Positions 22,051 to 29,181 of a DNA stretch of 33,041 bases are shown here, piece after piece. A program made the translations under genes and the position numbers. The DNA lies in NCBI GenBank assembly GCA_017545665.1, contig JAFWKQ010000051.1, forward strand, positions 1-33,041, read 5' to 3'. Below the pieces are notes generated by a model that saw only the letters and a program-made list of their open reading frames with translations, made no database searches and was not told the DNA's origin. The stretch comes from Atopobiaceae bacterium. GTDB taxonomy: Bacteria > Actinomycetota > Coriobacteriia > Coriobacteriales > Atopobiaceae. Positions within the stretch are counted from its first letter, which is position 1. Every line of letters starts with the position of its first letter.

Positions 22051-22803
22051 ATGGACGAGATAGAGGCGCTGCATATTGCCGAGGCCGTGGTGGAGCGCGG
22101 TGACCTTCCCCTCTTGGGCCGCGATCCCGGGGAAACGTACAAGATGGGAATCATGGGCGGCACGTTTGACCCCATACATAACGGCCATCTTGTTGCGGCG
22201 GAGCAGGCATACGATGATTTGGGCCTGGATGTGGTGGTGTTCATGCCGGCTGGGAGCCCTGCGTTCAAGCAGCATAAGCGCGTGACGTCGGGAGAAGACC
22301 GCTATGCCATGACGTTGCTCGCCACTTCCGACAATCCGCATTTTCTTGCCAGCAGGTTTGAGGTGGACCGCGAGGGCATAACCTATACCGCCGAGACGCT
22401 TGAGCGGCTGAGTGCCATTTATCCGAAGAACGTTGAGTTCTATTTCATTACCGGCGCGGATGCCATTGCGGAGATCGTTACGTGGCGCGATGCGGGCAAG
22501 ATCGCGCGTCTGGCGCATCTGGTTGGCGCGACACGCCCCGGATACGACCTTGCGCACGCGCGTGCGGCATTTGAGGAATCGCCTTACAAGTTTGACGTAA
22601 CGTATTTGGAGGTACCCGCGCTTGCCATCTCGTCGAGCTATTTGCGAAAGCGCGTCGAAGCCGATCAAAGCCTTCGTTACTTAACGCCGGACCAGGTGAC
22701 GGGTTACATTCACAAGCATCATCTATATGGCGTCAAGCCCAAGCGCTATGGGTCCTCAGATCTCGAAATGGATGCCCTGGGACAAAGGGGAGGCGAGCGT
22801 TAG
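22051..22803 (+). CDS. nadD: Nicotinate-nucleotide adenylyltransferase
   Basis: NAD synthesis enzyme joining nicotinate mononucleotide and ATP to deamido-NAD. The nucleotidyltransferase signature GIMGGTFDPIHNGH is complete, as are the C-terminal ISSSYLRKRV motif and YI.KHHLY ending. The start is uncertain. ATG 22051 (250 aa) has a strong GGGAGG only 3 nt upstream and adds about 31 residues (DEIEALHIAEAVVERGDLPLL...) before the usual MGIMGGTFDP start at 22144. A GTG at 21970 (277 aa) is also open, with a weak site. The sequence between looks codon-like, so an N-terminal helical extension is plausible. The stop TAG shares one base with the yqeK GTG. Confidence 0.9.
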   Translation: MDEIEALHIAEAVVERGDLPLLGRDPGETYKMGIMGGTFDPIHNGHLVAAEQAYDDLGLDVVVFMPAGSPAFKQHKRVTSGEDRYAMTLLATSDNPHFLASRFEVDREGITYTAETLERLSAIYPKNVEFYFITGADAIAEIVTWRDAGKIARLAHLVGATRPGYDLAHARAAFEESPYKFDVTYLEVPALAISSSYLRKRVEADQSLRYLTPDQVTGYIHKHHLYGVKPKRYGSSDLEMDALGQRGGER

Positions 22804-23492
22804 TGAGAAAGAAGGCCAAGGATTCCAGCGAGCTCTGGCGTCCAAAGAAGCACTCCACTGTGGACTACGAGCCATGGCAGCGCCTTACCCTCATGCGTTT
22901 GGAAACGGATACGCGTACGCAGCTCGCATCCAAGAAGCATAGGCTCGAGCACTCGCTCTCGGTGGCAAGCATGGCCGAACACTTGGCCATCCTCTACGAC
23001 GTGGATCCGTTCCTCGCGTGCGCTGCGGGCTACTTGCACGACTGGGACAAGGTCTTGTCGGCTGAGGAGCTCATACGTCGCGCGCAACGCTTTGGTATTG
23101 ACCTTGGCGTTCCTCTGGAGTCTGTGGAGCCTCTACTCCACGGTATGGTTGCGGCGCGCGAGCTTCCCGAGCGCTATCCGCATTTGCCAGAAGAGGTATG
23201 GCATGCCATAGCCTGCCATACCTCTGCCGCCGAGGACATGAGCCCTTTGGATATGGTGTTGTTTGTTGCGGACGGCATCGAGCCGTTGCGTCGCGCAAGC
23301 GAGGGGATTCAGCAGACGCGCAGCCTCGTGGGCCATGTCTCTTTGGACGACCTGTTCTGGAATGCCTTTGTGGGCGGTCTCGTTTACGTGCTCGAGGGAG
23401 GCCGATACCTGTATCCACGTGCCATCGACATATACAATTCCCTTGCTCAGGATCGCTTGAGGGCGAGAAATCTCAAGGAAAGGAGAGCCTAG
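22803..23492 (+). CDS. yqeK: HD-domain hydrolase YqeK (probable symmetrical Ap4A hydrolase)
   Basis: HD-domain protein of 229 aa. Metal-binding residues are visible as His46/His50 (KKHRLEHSLSV) and His79-Asp80 (GYLHDWDK), with a further HTSAAEDMSPLDMVLFVADGIEP block. The YqeK family cleaves Ap4A symmetrically to ADP. The GTG start overlaps the nadD stop by one base and has AGGGGAGG upstream, so coupling is likely. A later in-frame ATG at 22893 would remove 30 basic residues and give a length closer to B. subtilis YqeK. The nadD-yqeK-rsfS order is conserved in many Gram-positive bacteria. Confidence 0.9.
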   Translation: MRKKAKDSSELWRPKKHSTVDYEPWQRLTLMRLETDTRTQLASKKHRLEHSLSVASMAEHLAILYDVDPFLACAAGYLHDWDKVLSAEELIRRAQRFGIDLGVPLESVEPLLHGMVAARELPERYPHLPEEVWHAIACHTSAAEDMSPLDMVLFVADGIEPLRRASEGIQQTRSLVGHVSLDDLFWNAFVGGLVYVLEGGRYLYPRAIDIYNSLAQDRLRARNLKERRA

Positions 23493-23494
23493 GT

Positions 23495-23848
23495 ATGGCA
23501 ACCACACCATTTGAGCTTGCACGCATATGCGCAAAGGCTGCCGACGACAAGAAGGCGAGCGACCTTGTGCTGCTTGATCTAAACGGTTTGTCGGACGTGT
23601 GCGACTACTTCTTTATTTGCACGGCGGACAATGCGCGCATGCTTGGATCTATAGTGGACGAGATTGAGGAAAAGGTTAAGAAGAATACGGGCTTGAACCC
23701 ACTCTCTCACGAAGGCCGTGCGGGTGCGAGTTGGGTGCTGCTCGACTATGGCTCGGTGGTCGTCCACGCGTTTTTGCCCGAAGCGCGTGACTACTATCGC
23801 ATAGAGCGCTTGTGGGGAGAGGCCCCCCGCGTGGAGCTCGACTTCTAG
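23495..23848 (+). CDS. rsfS: Ribosomal silencing factor RsfS
   Basis: Small protein of 117 aa that binds L14 and blocks subunit joining in poor conditions. The family blocks SDLVLLDLNGLSDVCDYFFICTADN and GASWVLLDYGSVVVHAFLPEARDYYRIERLW are complete. ATG 23495 has GGAAAGGAG upstream and follows yqeK by 2 bp. The stop codon overlaps that of dinB on the opposite strand in a shared CTAG (23845-23848). No terminator is visible between the convergent genes. Confidence 0.95.
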   Translation: MATTPFELARICAKAADDKKASDLVLLDLNGLSDVCDYFFICTADNARMLGSIVDEIEEKVKKNTGLNPLSHEGRAGASWVLLDYGSVVVHAFLPEARDYYRIERLWGEAPRVELDF

Positions 23849-25071
23849 CGCTTCTGCCTTAGCCTAAGGTCGCGGCCGTAGGTAATGGAGTCCTTGCCGA
23901 AGCGCTCGCGCAGCTCGTCGGTTACGTGCGAGAGCCTTGAGCCTGGCGCCGTATCCTCGCTGCCAAAAAGACTCATTTGCTGGGGAGGCGCGTCAAAGCC
24001 GCTTATCGCGACTCCCACAAGGCGCACTGGTGTGCCCTCTCTCCATAACCCATCGAGCAGTCCGCGTGCCGCCGGTCCGAACTCGCGCTCGTCGTCGCTC
24101 GGCATCGCAAGGGTGCATTGTGCTGTGTGTATATGGCTTATGTCGAATTTGAGCTTGAGCGTAAGGTGAGAGCCCTTGAGTCCCTTCTTGCGTAGCCTTG
24201 TTCCTACGAGCTCGCACACATGGCCAATGGCGGCGTTAAGCTCGGCGCGCGTTGTGAGGTCGCGGGCAAAGGTCCGCTCGTTGGAAACGGACTTCACCTC
24301 TTCTTGAGCGTCTATCCTCTTTACGACGCTCTTCTCTTTTCCTGCGGCCCTCGCTACCAAACGCGGTCCGGCAACCCCTAGGTGGGCGCGCAGGAACTCC
24401 GGATCTTGGCATGCGAGTTCGCCCAACGTGCGAATGCCTAGCTTTGCAAGGGTGTTTTGAGTCGCCTTGCCCACTCCCGAGAGGGCGCGTACGGGCAAAG
24501 GAGACAAGAAGGATGATTCTGCGCCTGGGGGAACCACGGTGAGGCCATGGGGCTTTTGCCGTTCGGAGGCGATCTTGGCCACGGTTTTTGAGGTGCCTAT
24601 GCCAATCGAACAGGTAATGCCCAATGCGGCGACGCGCTTTTGTATGCGCTGGCAGATGGCCACGGGGCTTTCCTTGGAATAGCGGCCGGGCGAGACGTCA
24701 AAGAACGCCTCGTCTATGGACACCTGCTCCATCAGCGGCGTCTCGTCGAGGATGATTTGCATTACCTGCGCGCTCATCTCACGATAGCGCTCGCGGTTGC
24801 CGCGCGTCCATATGGCATGAGGGCAAAGACGCCTTGCCTGATAGGATGGCATGGCGGAGTGAACGCCAAAGGTCCGCGCCTCATAGCTTGCGGTTGATAC
24901 CACGCCACGCTTCTCGGCGGAGCCGCCCACGATTACGGGATGGCCACGCCATTGCGGGTGATCGAGCTGCTCCACCGATGCGAAGAACGCATCGAGGTCC
25001 ATCAACCCGATGGCCGGTCCGCTCCATTCGGGCAGCTGCTGACGATCTTTGGCAACTTCTTCCATTGGCAT
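23845..25071 (-). CDS. dinB: DNA polymerase IV (Y family, DinB)
   Basis: Error-prone translesion polymerase of 408 aa. Y-family motifs are visible: MDLDAFFASVEQLDHP (residues about 24-39, catalytic Asp), YEARTFGVHSAMP and SIDEAFFDVS (catalytic Asp-Glu). Next come a helix-hairpin-helix thumb (LPVRALSGVGKATQNTLAKLGI) and the little-finger domain. A C-terminal segment QQMSLFGSED resembles a beta-clamp binding motif. The ATG at 25071 shares its A with the kinase TAA (TAATG) and has no clear ribosome binding site of its own, so translation probably depends on the kinase. A second ATG lies two codons later. I see no LexA-type palindrome upstream of the operon. Confidence 0.95.
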   Translation of the reverse strand: MPMEEVAKDRQQLPEWSGPAIGLMDLDAFFASVEQLDHPQWRGHPVIVGGSAEKRGVVSTASYEARTFGVHSAMPSYQARRLCPHAIWTRGNRERYREMSAQVMQIILDETPLMEQVSIDEAFFDVSPGRYSKESPVAICQRIQKRVAALGITCSIGIGTSKTVAKIASERQKPHGLTVVPPGAESSFLSPLPVRALSGVGKATQNTLAKLGIRTLGELACQDPEFLRAHLGVAGPRLVARAAGKEKSVVKRIDAQEEVKSVSNERTFARDLTTRAELNAAIGHVCELVGTRLRKKGLKGSHLTLKLKFDISHIHTAQCTLAMPSDDEREFGPAARGLLDGLWREGTPVRLVGVAISGFDAPPQQMSLFGSEDTAPGSRLSHVTDELRERFGKDSITYGRDLRLRQKR

Positions 25072-26339
25072 TACGAGGCCAGGGGCAGGGATACCCTAAA
25101 GGTCGTGCCATCCTGCTCGGTGCTGGTAACCGATATGTCGCCACCGTGCGATGTGGCTATGCCTTTGGCAATGGCGAGTCCCAAGCCAAAGCCTCCCGTT
25201 CGGGCGCTGCGGCTGCGCGCCTTGTCGGTGCGGTAAAAGCGGTCGAAGACGTGGGGGAGGTCCTGCGGGTCGATTACGTTGCCATGATTGTTTACGGTGA
25301 GGACGCCATGGCGTCCTTCGTGGGTAAGCGTAACCGTAACCGGCGTTCCCACCGACGAATACTTGCAGGCGTTGTCTACGAGAATCTTGCAGAGGCGCCC
25401 CAGCCACTCTGGGTCGCCCTGCACAAAGAGGCCTTCCTCTATGTCTTGGTCAATCTGAGTTCCACGTTCGAAGGCAATGGCATCGAACTCAAGTGCCGAA
25501 CTCTCCACCAAGTCCGAGAAGTCCACCCTCTCCTTTCGCATGACGTCCTGCGTGCCCATGGAGCTCTCGTCGGTTCGCGCGAGCTCAAGCAGCTCTTCCA
25601 CCAGGTTTTTCATGTGTGTGGACTCGTCGGCGGTGCTATTGACCCATCTCATGGATTCGGGGGACAGGCTCGTGTCGGCCTTGAGAATCTGCATGTTGGC
25701 AATGATTACCGCCAAGGGGGTCTTGAGTTCGTGAGAGGCGTCGGCAACGAAGCGCCGCTGTTGCTCCCATGCCTGTGCCACGGGTTTGAGGACCCAGGTT
25801 GAGAGGCATATGGATATAATGAGCAGGACGCCCATGGCCACGAAGATGATGACAAGGTCCTTGACTGCAAGCGACTGCAGGCTGAGGTCGATGGCGGACG
25901 TGTCGGCAATCGCCACGCGCCACGCGCCGCTGGAGCGCTGAGCCCGGCGCCACGCAACATGCAGCGAGTCGTCCCAGCCCGTTTCGCTGGGACTCTTGAG
26001 GGCCGTGTCTATGACGTTCGATAGCGTTGCGGAGTCAATGACGATCGGGGCATCGTTGGTGGCGAGCACTACACCGTTAGCATCTAGGTCTACGGCAAGC
26101 ACCAGCATGTTTGCGCGTGCGCCGTCCTTGGGGTGATCCGGATGCTCACCCTCTTGCCGTATGGCTATGCGGGGGAGGTCGAACATACTTCCCTCGATGC
26201 TGTGCTTAAGCGCGTCGTCGGCGATGTCGTGCTGGGTCTGCCAAGTGCTCGCGTAGCTTCCGCCTAGCACCGACACGAGCACGGTGCCAACCAGAACCAT
26301 AATGATAATAACGAACTTTCGCCTGAGGTTCTTGAGCAT
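25071..26339 (-). CDS. Sensor histidine kinase
   Basis: Membrane sensor of 422 aa. TM1 (about 8-29) and TM2 (about 162-183) enclose an extracytoplasmic sensor domain of about 130 residues with no recognised ligand fold. The HisKA domain has His203 in DASHELKTP, followed by the HATPase domain with N (CKILVDNACKYS), DPQDLPHVFDRFYR (F box) and GFGLGLAIAKGI (G2). There is no obvious HAMP domain between TM2 and the His box: only about 18 residues separate them, which is unusually short. The gene starts 4 bp after the response regulator, and its stop overlaps the dinB start. It should phosphorylate that regulator; the signal is unknown. Confidence 0.93.
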   Translation of the reverse strand: MLKNLRRKFVIIIMVLVGTVLVSVLGGSYASTWQTQHDIADDALKHSIEGSMFDLPRIAIRQEGEHPDHPKDGARANMLVLAVDLDANGVVLATNDAPIVIDSATLSNVIDTALKSPSETGWDDSLHVAWRRAQRSSGAWRVAIADTSAIDLSLQSLAVKDLVIIFVAMGVLLIISICLSTWVLKPVAQAWEQQRRFVADASHELKTPLAVIIANMQILKADTSLSPESMRWVNSTADESTHMKNLVEELLELARTDESSMGTQDVMRKERVDFSDLVESSALEFDAIAFERGTQIDQDIEEGLFVQGDPEWLGRLCKILVDNACKYSSVGTPVTVTLTHEGRHGVLTVNNHGNVIDPQDLPHVFDRFYRTDKARSRSARTGGFGLGLAIAKGIATSHGGDISVTSTEQDGTTFRVSLPLAS

Positions 26340-26343
26340 GGAA

Positions 26344-27018
26344 CTACTCGATTACCTCCAAACGATAGCCCAGCATGCGGAGCGTCGTAATTTGCACCTT
26401 GGAGTTAAGGTGGTTCATCTTCTTGCGCAAGAACGAGACGTATGCCTCCACGGAATTCTCGGAAGCTTCCGTGCCACCACCCCAAACGCGGGTGAGAAGA
26501 TCCTGTTTGGACACGACGCGGGCGGTGGAGCTCATGAGCATGCGCATGACTTCGAACTCCTTGCCCGAAAGATGCACCGAATTCTCGCCGCAACGCAGGT
26601 CGTGCGTGGTGAGATCGAGCGTAAGGTCGCCAAACGAGGCCTCCTCAAGAAGGACCTCGCCCGTACGCCGCGTGAGGGCACGAAGGCGTGCGAGGAGCTC
26701 TGGCGCCTCGAAGGGCTTTGTCATGTAATCGTCGGCACCGGCATCCAAACCGTCCACCTTGTCGCTGGTGGAGGTACGCGCGGTAAGCATGAGCACGGGC
26801 GTCGAGATGCCGGCACGTCTGGTTTCGCGCACAACATCGAGCCCACTCATGCCAGGCAGCATGATGTCGAGCACAATCGCGTCGTACATCCCACTCTTGG
26901 CGAGCGTGAGTGCGGTGGTACCGTCGTAGGTCACGTCTGTCTTGATTCCCTCGGACTTAAGAATCTGGCAAATCGCATCTGCGAGATTTCGTTCGTCCTC
27001 AACTACCAATATGTTCAT
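26344..27018 (-). CDS. OmpR/PhoB-family response regulator
   Basis: Two-domain regulator of 224 aa. The receiver domain (about 1-118) has acidic residues EDE at 8-10, phospho-acceptor Asp51 (LDIMLPGMSG), Thr in MLTART and Lys in TKPF. The winged-helix DNA-binding domain (about 128-222) ends LRMLGYRLE and has a recognition helix around NSVEAYVSFLRKKM. The start is ATG 27018 rather than 27024, because GGAAGG is 7 nt before the former and directly abuts the latter. As I recall it, the recognition helix resembles CiaR of streptococci (VEVYVSKVRKKL). It heads the regulator-kinase-dinB operon, and its promoter carries a candidate binding site for itself. Confidence 0.94.
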   Translation of the reverse strand: MNILVVEDERNLADAICQILKSEGIKTDVTYDGTTALTLAKSGMYDAIVLDIMLPGMSGLDVVRETRRAGISTPVLMLTARTSTSDKVDGLDAGADDYMTKPFEAPELLARLRALTRRTGEVLLEEASFGDLTLDLTTHDLRCGENSVHLSGKEFEVMRMLMSSTARVVSKQDLLTRVWGGGTEASENSVEAYVSFLRKKMNHLNSKVQITTLRMLGYRLEVIE

Positions 27019-27073
27019 GCGCATCCCTTCCAGTAGAAGCCTTACGCAGCTTACCTATTTTCATGTTGATTAA

Positions 27074-27106
27074 ATCTTACACATTCAAGCTTAATCTCTT
27101 CTTAAA
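27074..27106 (-). promoter_or_regulatory. Candidate autoregulated promoter with TTAAG direct repeat
   Basis: On the minus strand, TTTAAG (27106-27101), five bases, then ATTAAG (27095-27090) form a direct repeat with 11-bp period. Ten bases later comes TAAGAT (27079-27074), a 4/6 -10 hexamer. The repeat occupies the -35 region, as in activated OmpR/PhoB-type promoters. The leader to the ATG at 27018 would be about 50 nt. The motif is seen directly; regulator binding is inferred. Confidence 0.5.
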
Positions 27107-27244
27107 GCTGACTTATTCACGCCTTTTCTACACGTTTAAATAAGTTGTGAGCCTTCAACACCAAGTAAAGTGGATATGCTTCACAAAATCTGCATCGCCA
27201 TAGGCGTTGGTAAGTAGTATTCTATTGAGCTGTGTGTTTGGCTT

Positions 27245-27280
27245 TGCGACGCAGCCACATCCGTTATCATCCGCGTCGCA
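27245..27280 (+). other. Inverted repeat in the rpsP leader region
   Basis: TGCGACGC (27245-27252) and GCGTCGCA (27273-27280) are perfect 8-bp reverse complements with a 20-nt loop that contains TATCAT. The right arm ends 6 bp before the GGAGGAG of rpsP. It may be an RNA hairpin in the leader or an operator; I cannot choose. No convincing -35/-10 pair for rpsP was found in 27107-27299. That stretch is AT-richer than the rest of the window. Confidence 0.45.
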
Positions 27281-27299
27281 CCGTATGGAGGAGTTTTAA

Positions 27300-27611
27300 T
27301 TGGCAGTCAAGATTCGTCTGGCACGTCATGGTGCCAAGAAGCGTCCGTTCTACCGTGTTGTAGTGGCCGACGGCCGCATGCCCCGCGATGGGCGCTACAT
27401 CGAGCTCGTCGGGCGCTATAACCCCGTTGCACAACCCAAGATGATCGACCTCGATCTTGAGCGTATCGATGCGTGGATGGCTAAGGGTGCCCAACCCACC
27501 AACGCGGTTTCCCATCTCATCGCCATCGCCCGTGGCGAGAAGCCTGAGCCCGACAAGTCGGGCAAGATTTCCAAGAAGGCCCAGGCAAAGGCCGCTGAGG
27601 CTGCGGAGTAA
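27300..27611 (+). CDS. rpsP: 30S ribosomal protein S16
   Basis: Small-subunit assembly protein of 103 aa. Diagnostic N-terminus [25 protein letters not shown], then GRYNP and [11 protein letters not shown]. The C-terminus is an Ala/Lys-rich tail. The start codon is TTG 27300, preceded by GGAGGAG with a 7-nt gap; no in-frame ATG lies nearby. It is the first gene of the seven-gene translation unit (rpsP-khpA-rimM-trmD-lepB-glyQ-glyS) and follows khpA-style order known from many Gram-positive bacteria. Confidence 0.97.
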   Translation: MAVKIRLARHGAKKRPFYRVVVADGRMPRDGRYIELVGRYNPVAQPKMIDLDLERIDAWMAKGAQPTNAVSHLIAIARGEKPEPDKSGKISKKAQAKAAEAAE

Positions 27612-27613
27612 CC

Positions 27614-27898
27614 GTGGCTGACAACAACGTGGCCGAGGAGATGCTCGAGGAGATGCCTTCCGATCGGGTGGCAGATTTGGTTGAGTACATCGTTTGCGGC
27701 CTGGTGGACGATGAGGACGCGGTTTCGCTCGATGTGACTGACGGCGAGGACGGTTCACTCATCGAGGTCTCCTGTGCGGAGGCCGACGCTGGGAGGATCA
27801 TTGGCAGGAGGGGCCGTACGATCAAGGCGATTCGTACGCTCGCTCGTGCGCTCGGGCAGCGCGTGGGCACCTCCGTCGAAGTAGAGGTTTTGGGATAA
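27614..27898 (+). CDS. khpA: KH-domain RNA-binding protein KhpA
   Basis: Small cytoplasmic RNA-binding protein of 94 aa. The KH signature GRIIGRRGRTIKAIRTLARALGQRV carries the GxxG loop (GRRG). KhpA usually pairs with KhpB/Jag to bind mRNAs and affects cell size in several Gram-positive species; no khpB is in the window. It starts at GTG 27614, two bases after the rpsP stop. The N-terminus (about 14 residues before RVADLVEYIVCGLVD) is longer than in many homologues. Position between rpsP and rimM is conserved across Gram-positive bacteria. Confidence 0.93.
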   Translation: MADNNVAEEMLEEMPSDRVADLVEYIVCGLVDDEDAVSLDVTDGEDGSLIEVSCAEADAGRIIGRRGRTIKAIRTLARALGQRVGTSVEVEVLG

Positions 27899-27904
27899 GG
27901 CACC

Positions 27905-28435
27905 TTGGCAGATGCGTATCGTTCCATAGCCCGCATCCAGAAGACGCATGGACGCAATGGGGAGGTCGTCGTGGTTCCCACGAACGGCCTCCCGTTGCTG
28001 TTGCGGGAGGGACTCGAGGTGGCGCTGGTGCCGCCTCGCCTCAAGGGACCGCGTAGCCTTTGGGTGGACTCTTGCTCCGAACGAGGCGGAGGCGCCCTCG
28101 TTTCCTTTGGGGGTATTCAAACCTTAGGCGATGCCTCGCAAATCGTTGGCAAGACCGTGTTGGTTCGAAAGCGGGACCTTCCAGATGACTTCGAGCTACA
28201 TGATTCGCGTTCGGTTGTGGGGCGAGAGGTCGTAGACATGCGCCTTGGACCGATCGGTACCGTAGTGGACGTGATGCGTGGGCCCGCTCAGGACGTTTGG
28301 GTTGTGGATGGGGCCCGCGGCGAGACGCTCATCCCCGTTGTTGACGCCATCGTGCGATCGTGGGAGGAGGGAGGGCCCCTTGTGGTAGACCTCCCTCGCG
28401 GTTTGGCGGAGGAGGGCTCAGAGGCATGCGACTAG
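27905..28435 (+). CDS. rimM: Ribosome maturation factor RimM
   Basis: 16S rRNA-processing factor of 176 aa that binds S19 during 30S head assembly. It has the N-terminal RimM barrel (IARIQKTHGRNGEVVV) and a C-terminal PRC-barrel (about 100-170: VGREVVDMRLGPIGTVVDV, then ETLIPVVDAIV). The start is TTG 27905 with ATAAGG a few bases upstream, 6 bp after khpA. The 3' end overlaps trmD by 10 bp. The assignment also rests on the rpsP-khpA-rimM-trmD order. Confidence 0.93.
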   Translation: MADAYRSIARIQKTHGRNGEVVVVPTNGLPLLLREGLEVALVPPRLKGPRSLWVDSCSERGGGALVSFGGIQTLGDASQIVGKTVLVRKRDLPDDFELHDSRSVVGREVVDMRLGPIGTVVDVMRGPAQDVWVVDGARGETLIPVVDAIVRSWEEGGPLVVDLPRGLAEEGSEACD

Positions 28436-29181
28436 AGGCACTCTCCGTTTTCCCCGAGTTGTTTGAGCCGTACTTGTCCACGTCCATCATGGGTCGCGCA
28501 CGCAAGGCGGGCCTGTTCGAATTCGTCGCGTATGACTTGCGCGACTGGACGCACGATCGGCACAGGACCGTTGACGACGCTCCTTTTGGGGGCGGGCAGG
28601 GCATGCTTATGAAGCCCGAGCCGCTGTTTGAAGCGGTTCGAGACATCGAGTTGCGGGAACGCACGAAGCCCTACGTCGTGTTCTTCTCGCCGTGTGGGCA
28701 TCGCTTCGACCAGGCGGTCGCGCAGCGCTTCGCCACCAAGGAGCGAATGCTCTTTGTGTGCGGACGTTACGAAGGCGTGGACGAACGCGCCTACGAGCTT
28801 GCGGACGAGGTGCTGTGCGTGGGCGATTACGTGCTCACGGGAGGCGAGTTGCCTGCCCTTACCGTTATGGACGCCGTCGTTCGACTGATACCGGGCGCCT
28901 TGGGCGACGAAAACAGCGCGTACGACGAGTCCTTTACGGACGGCCTCTTGGAGTACGAGCAGTACACCCGTCCCGCTGAGTTCGAGGGTCGCTGCGTGCC
29001 GGAGGTGTTGCTCTCTGGCGACCACGCGCGCATTGCCGCCTGGCGCAGGCGCAACGCGTTGGAGCGTACGGCGCTTTGGCGTCCGGACCTCTTGGCGGGC
29101 GCCAACCTTACGCCTGAGGAGCACGCGTTTGTGGAGGACGTCCTCAACGCGCAAAAGGACAAGGAGGATGGACGTGTCTAG
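28426..29181 (+). CDS. trmD: tRNA (guanine-N1)-methyltransferase TrmD
   Basis: SPOUT-class methyltransferase of 251 aa that makes m1G37 in tRNAs and prevents +1 frameshifting. Motifs: LSVFPELFEPYL near the start, DDAPFGGGQGMLMKPEP, CGRYEGVDER, and the knot GDYVLTGGELPALTVMDAVVRLIPG. ATG 28426 was chosen because MRLEALSVFPELF matches the family start, and GGAGGAGGG lies upstream. It overlaps rimM by 10 bp and lepB by 8 bp. In many bacteria rplS follows; here a signal peptidase does. Confidence 0.96.
   Translation: MRLEALSVFPELFEPYLSTSIMGRARKAGLFEFVAYDLRDWTHDRHRTVDDAPFGGGQGMLMKPEPLFEAVRDIELRERTKPYVVFFSPCGHRFDQAVAQRFATKERMLFVCGRYEGVDERAYELADEVLCVGDYVLTGGELPALTVMDAVVRLIPGALGDENSAYDESFTDGLLEYEQYTRPAEFEGRCVPEVLLSGDHARIAAWRRRNALERTALWRPDLLAGANLTPEEHAFVEDVLNAQKDKEDGRV

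Noticed and set aside
27019..27299. A LexA/SOS box controlling the operon that contains dinB
   Set aside because: No GAAC-N4-GTTC-type palindrome was found in the gap by eye on either strand.
28360..28425. An N-terminally extended TrmD starting at an upstream frame start
   Set aside because: The added residues are Gly/Arg/Pro-rich out-of-frame rimM sequence; MRLEALSVFPELF at 28426 is the family start with its own ribosome binding site.
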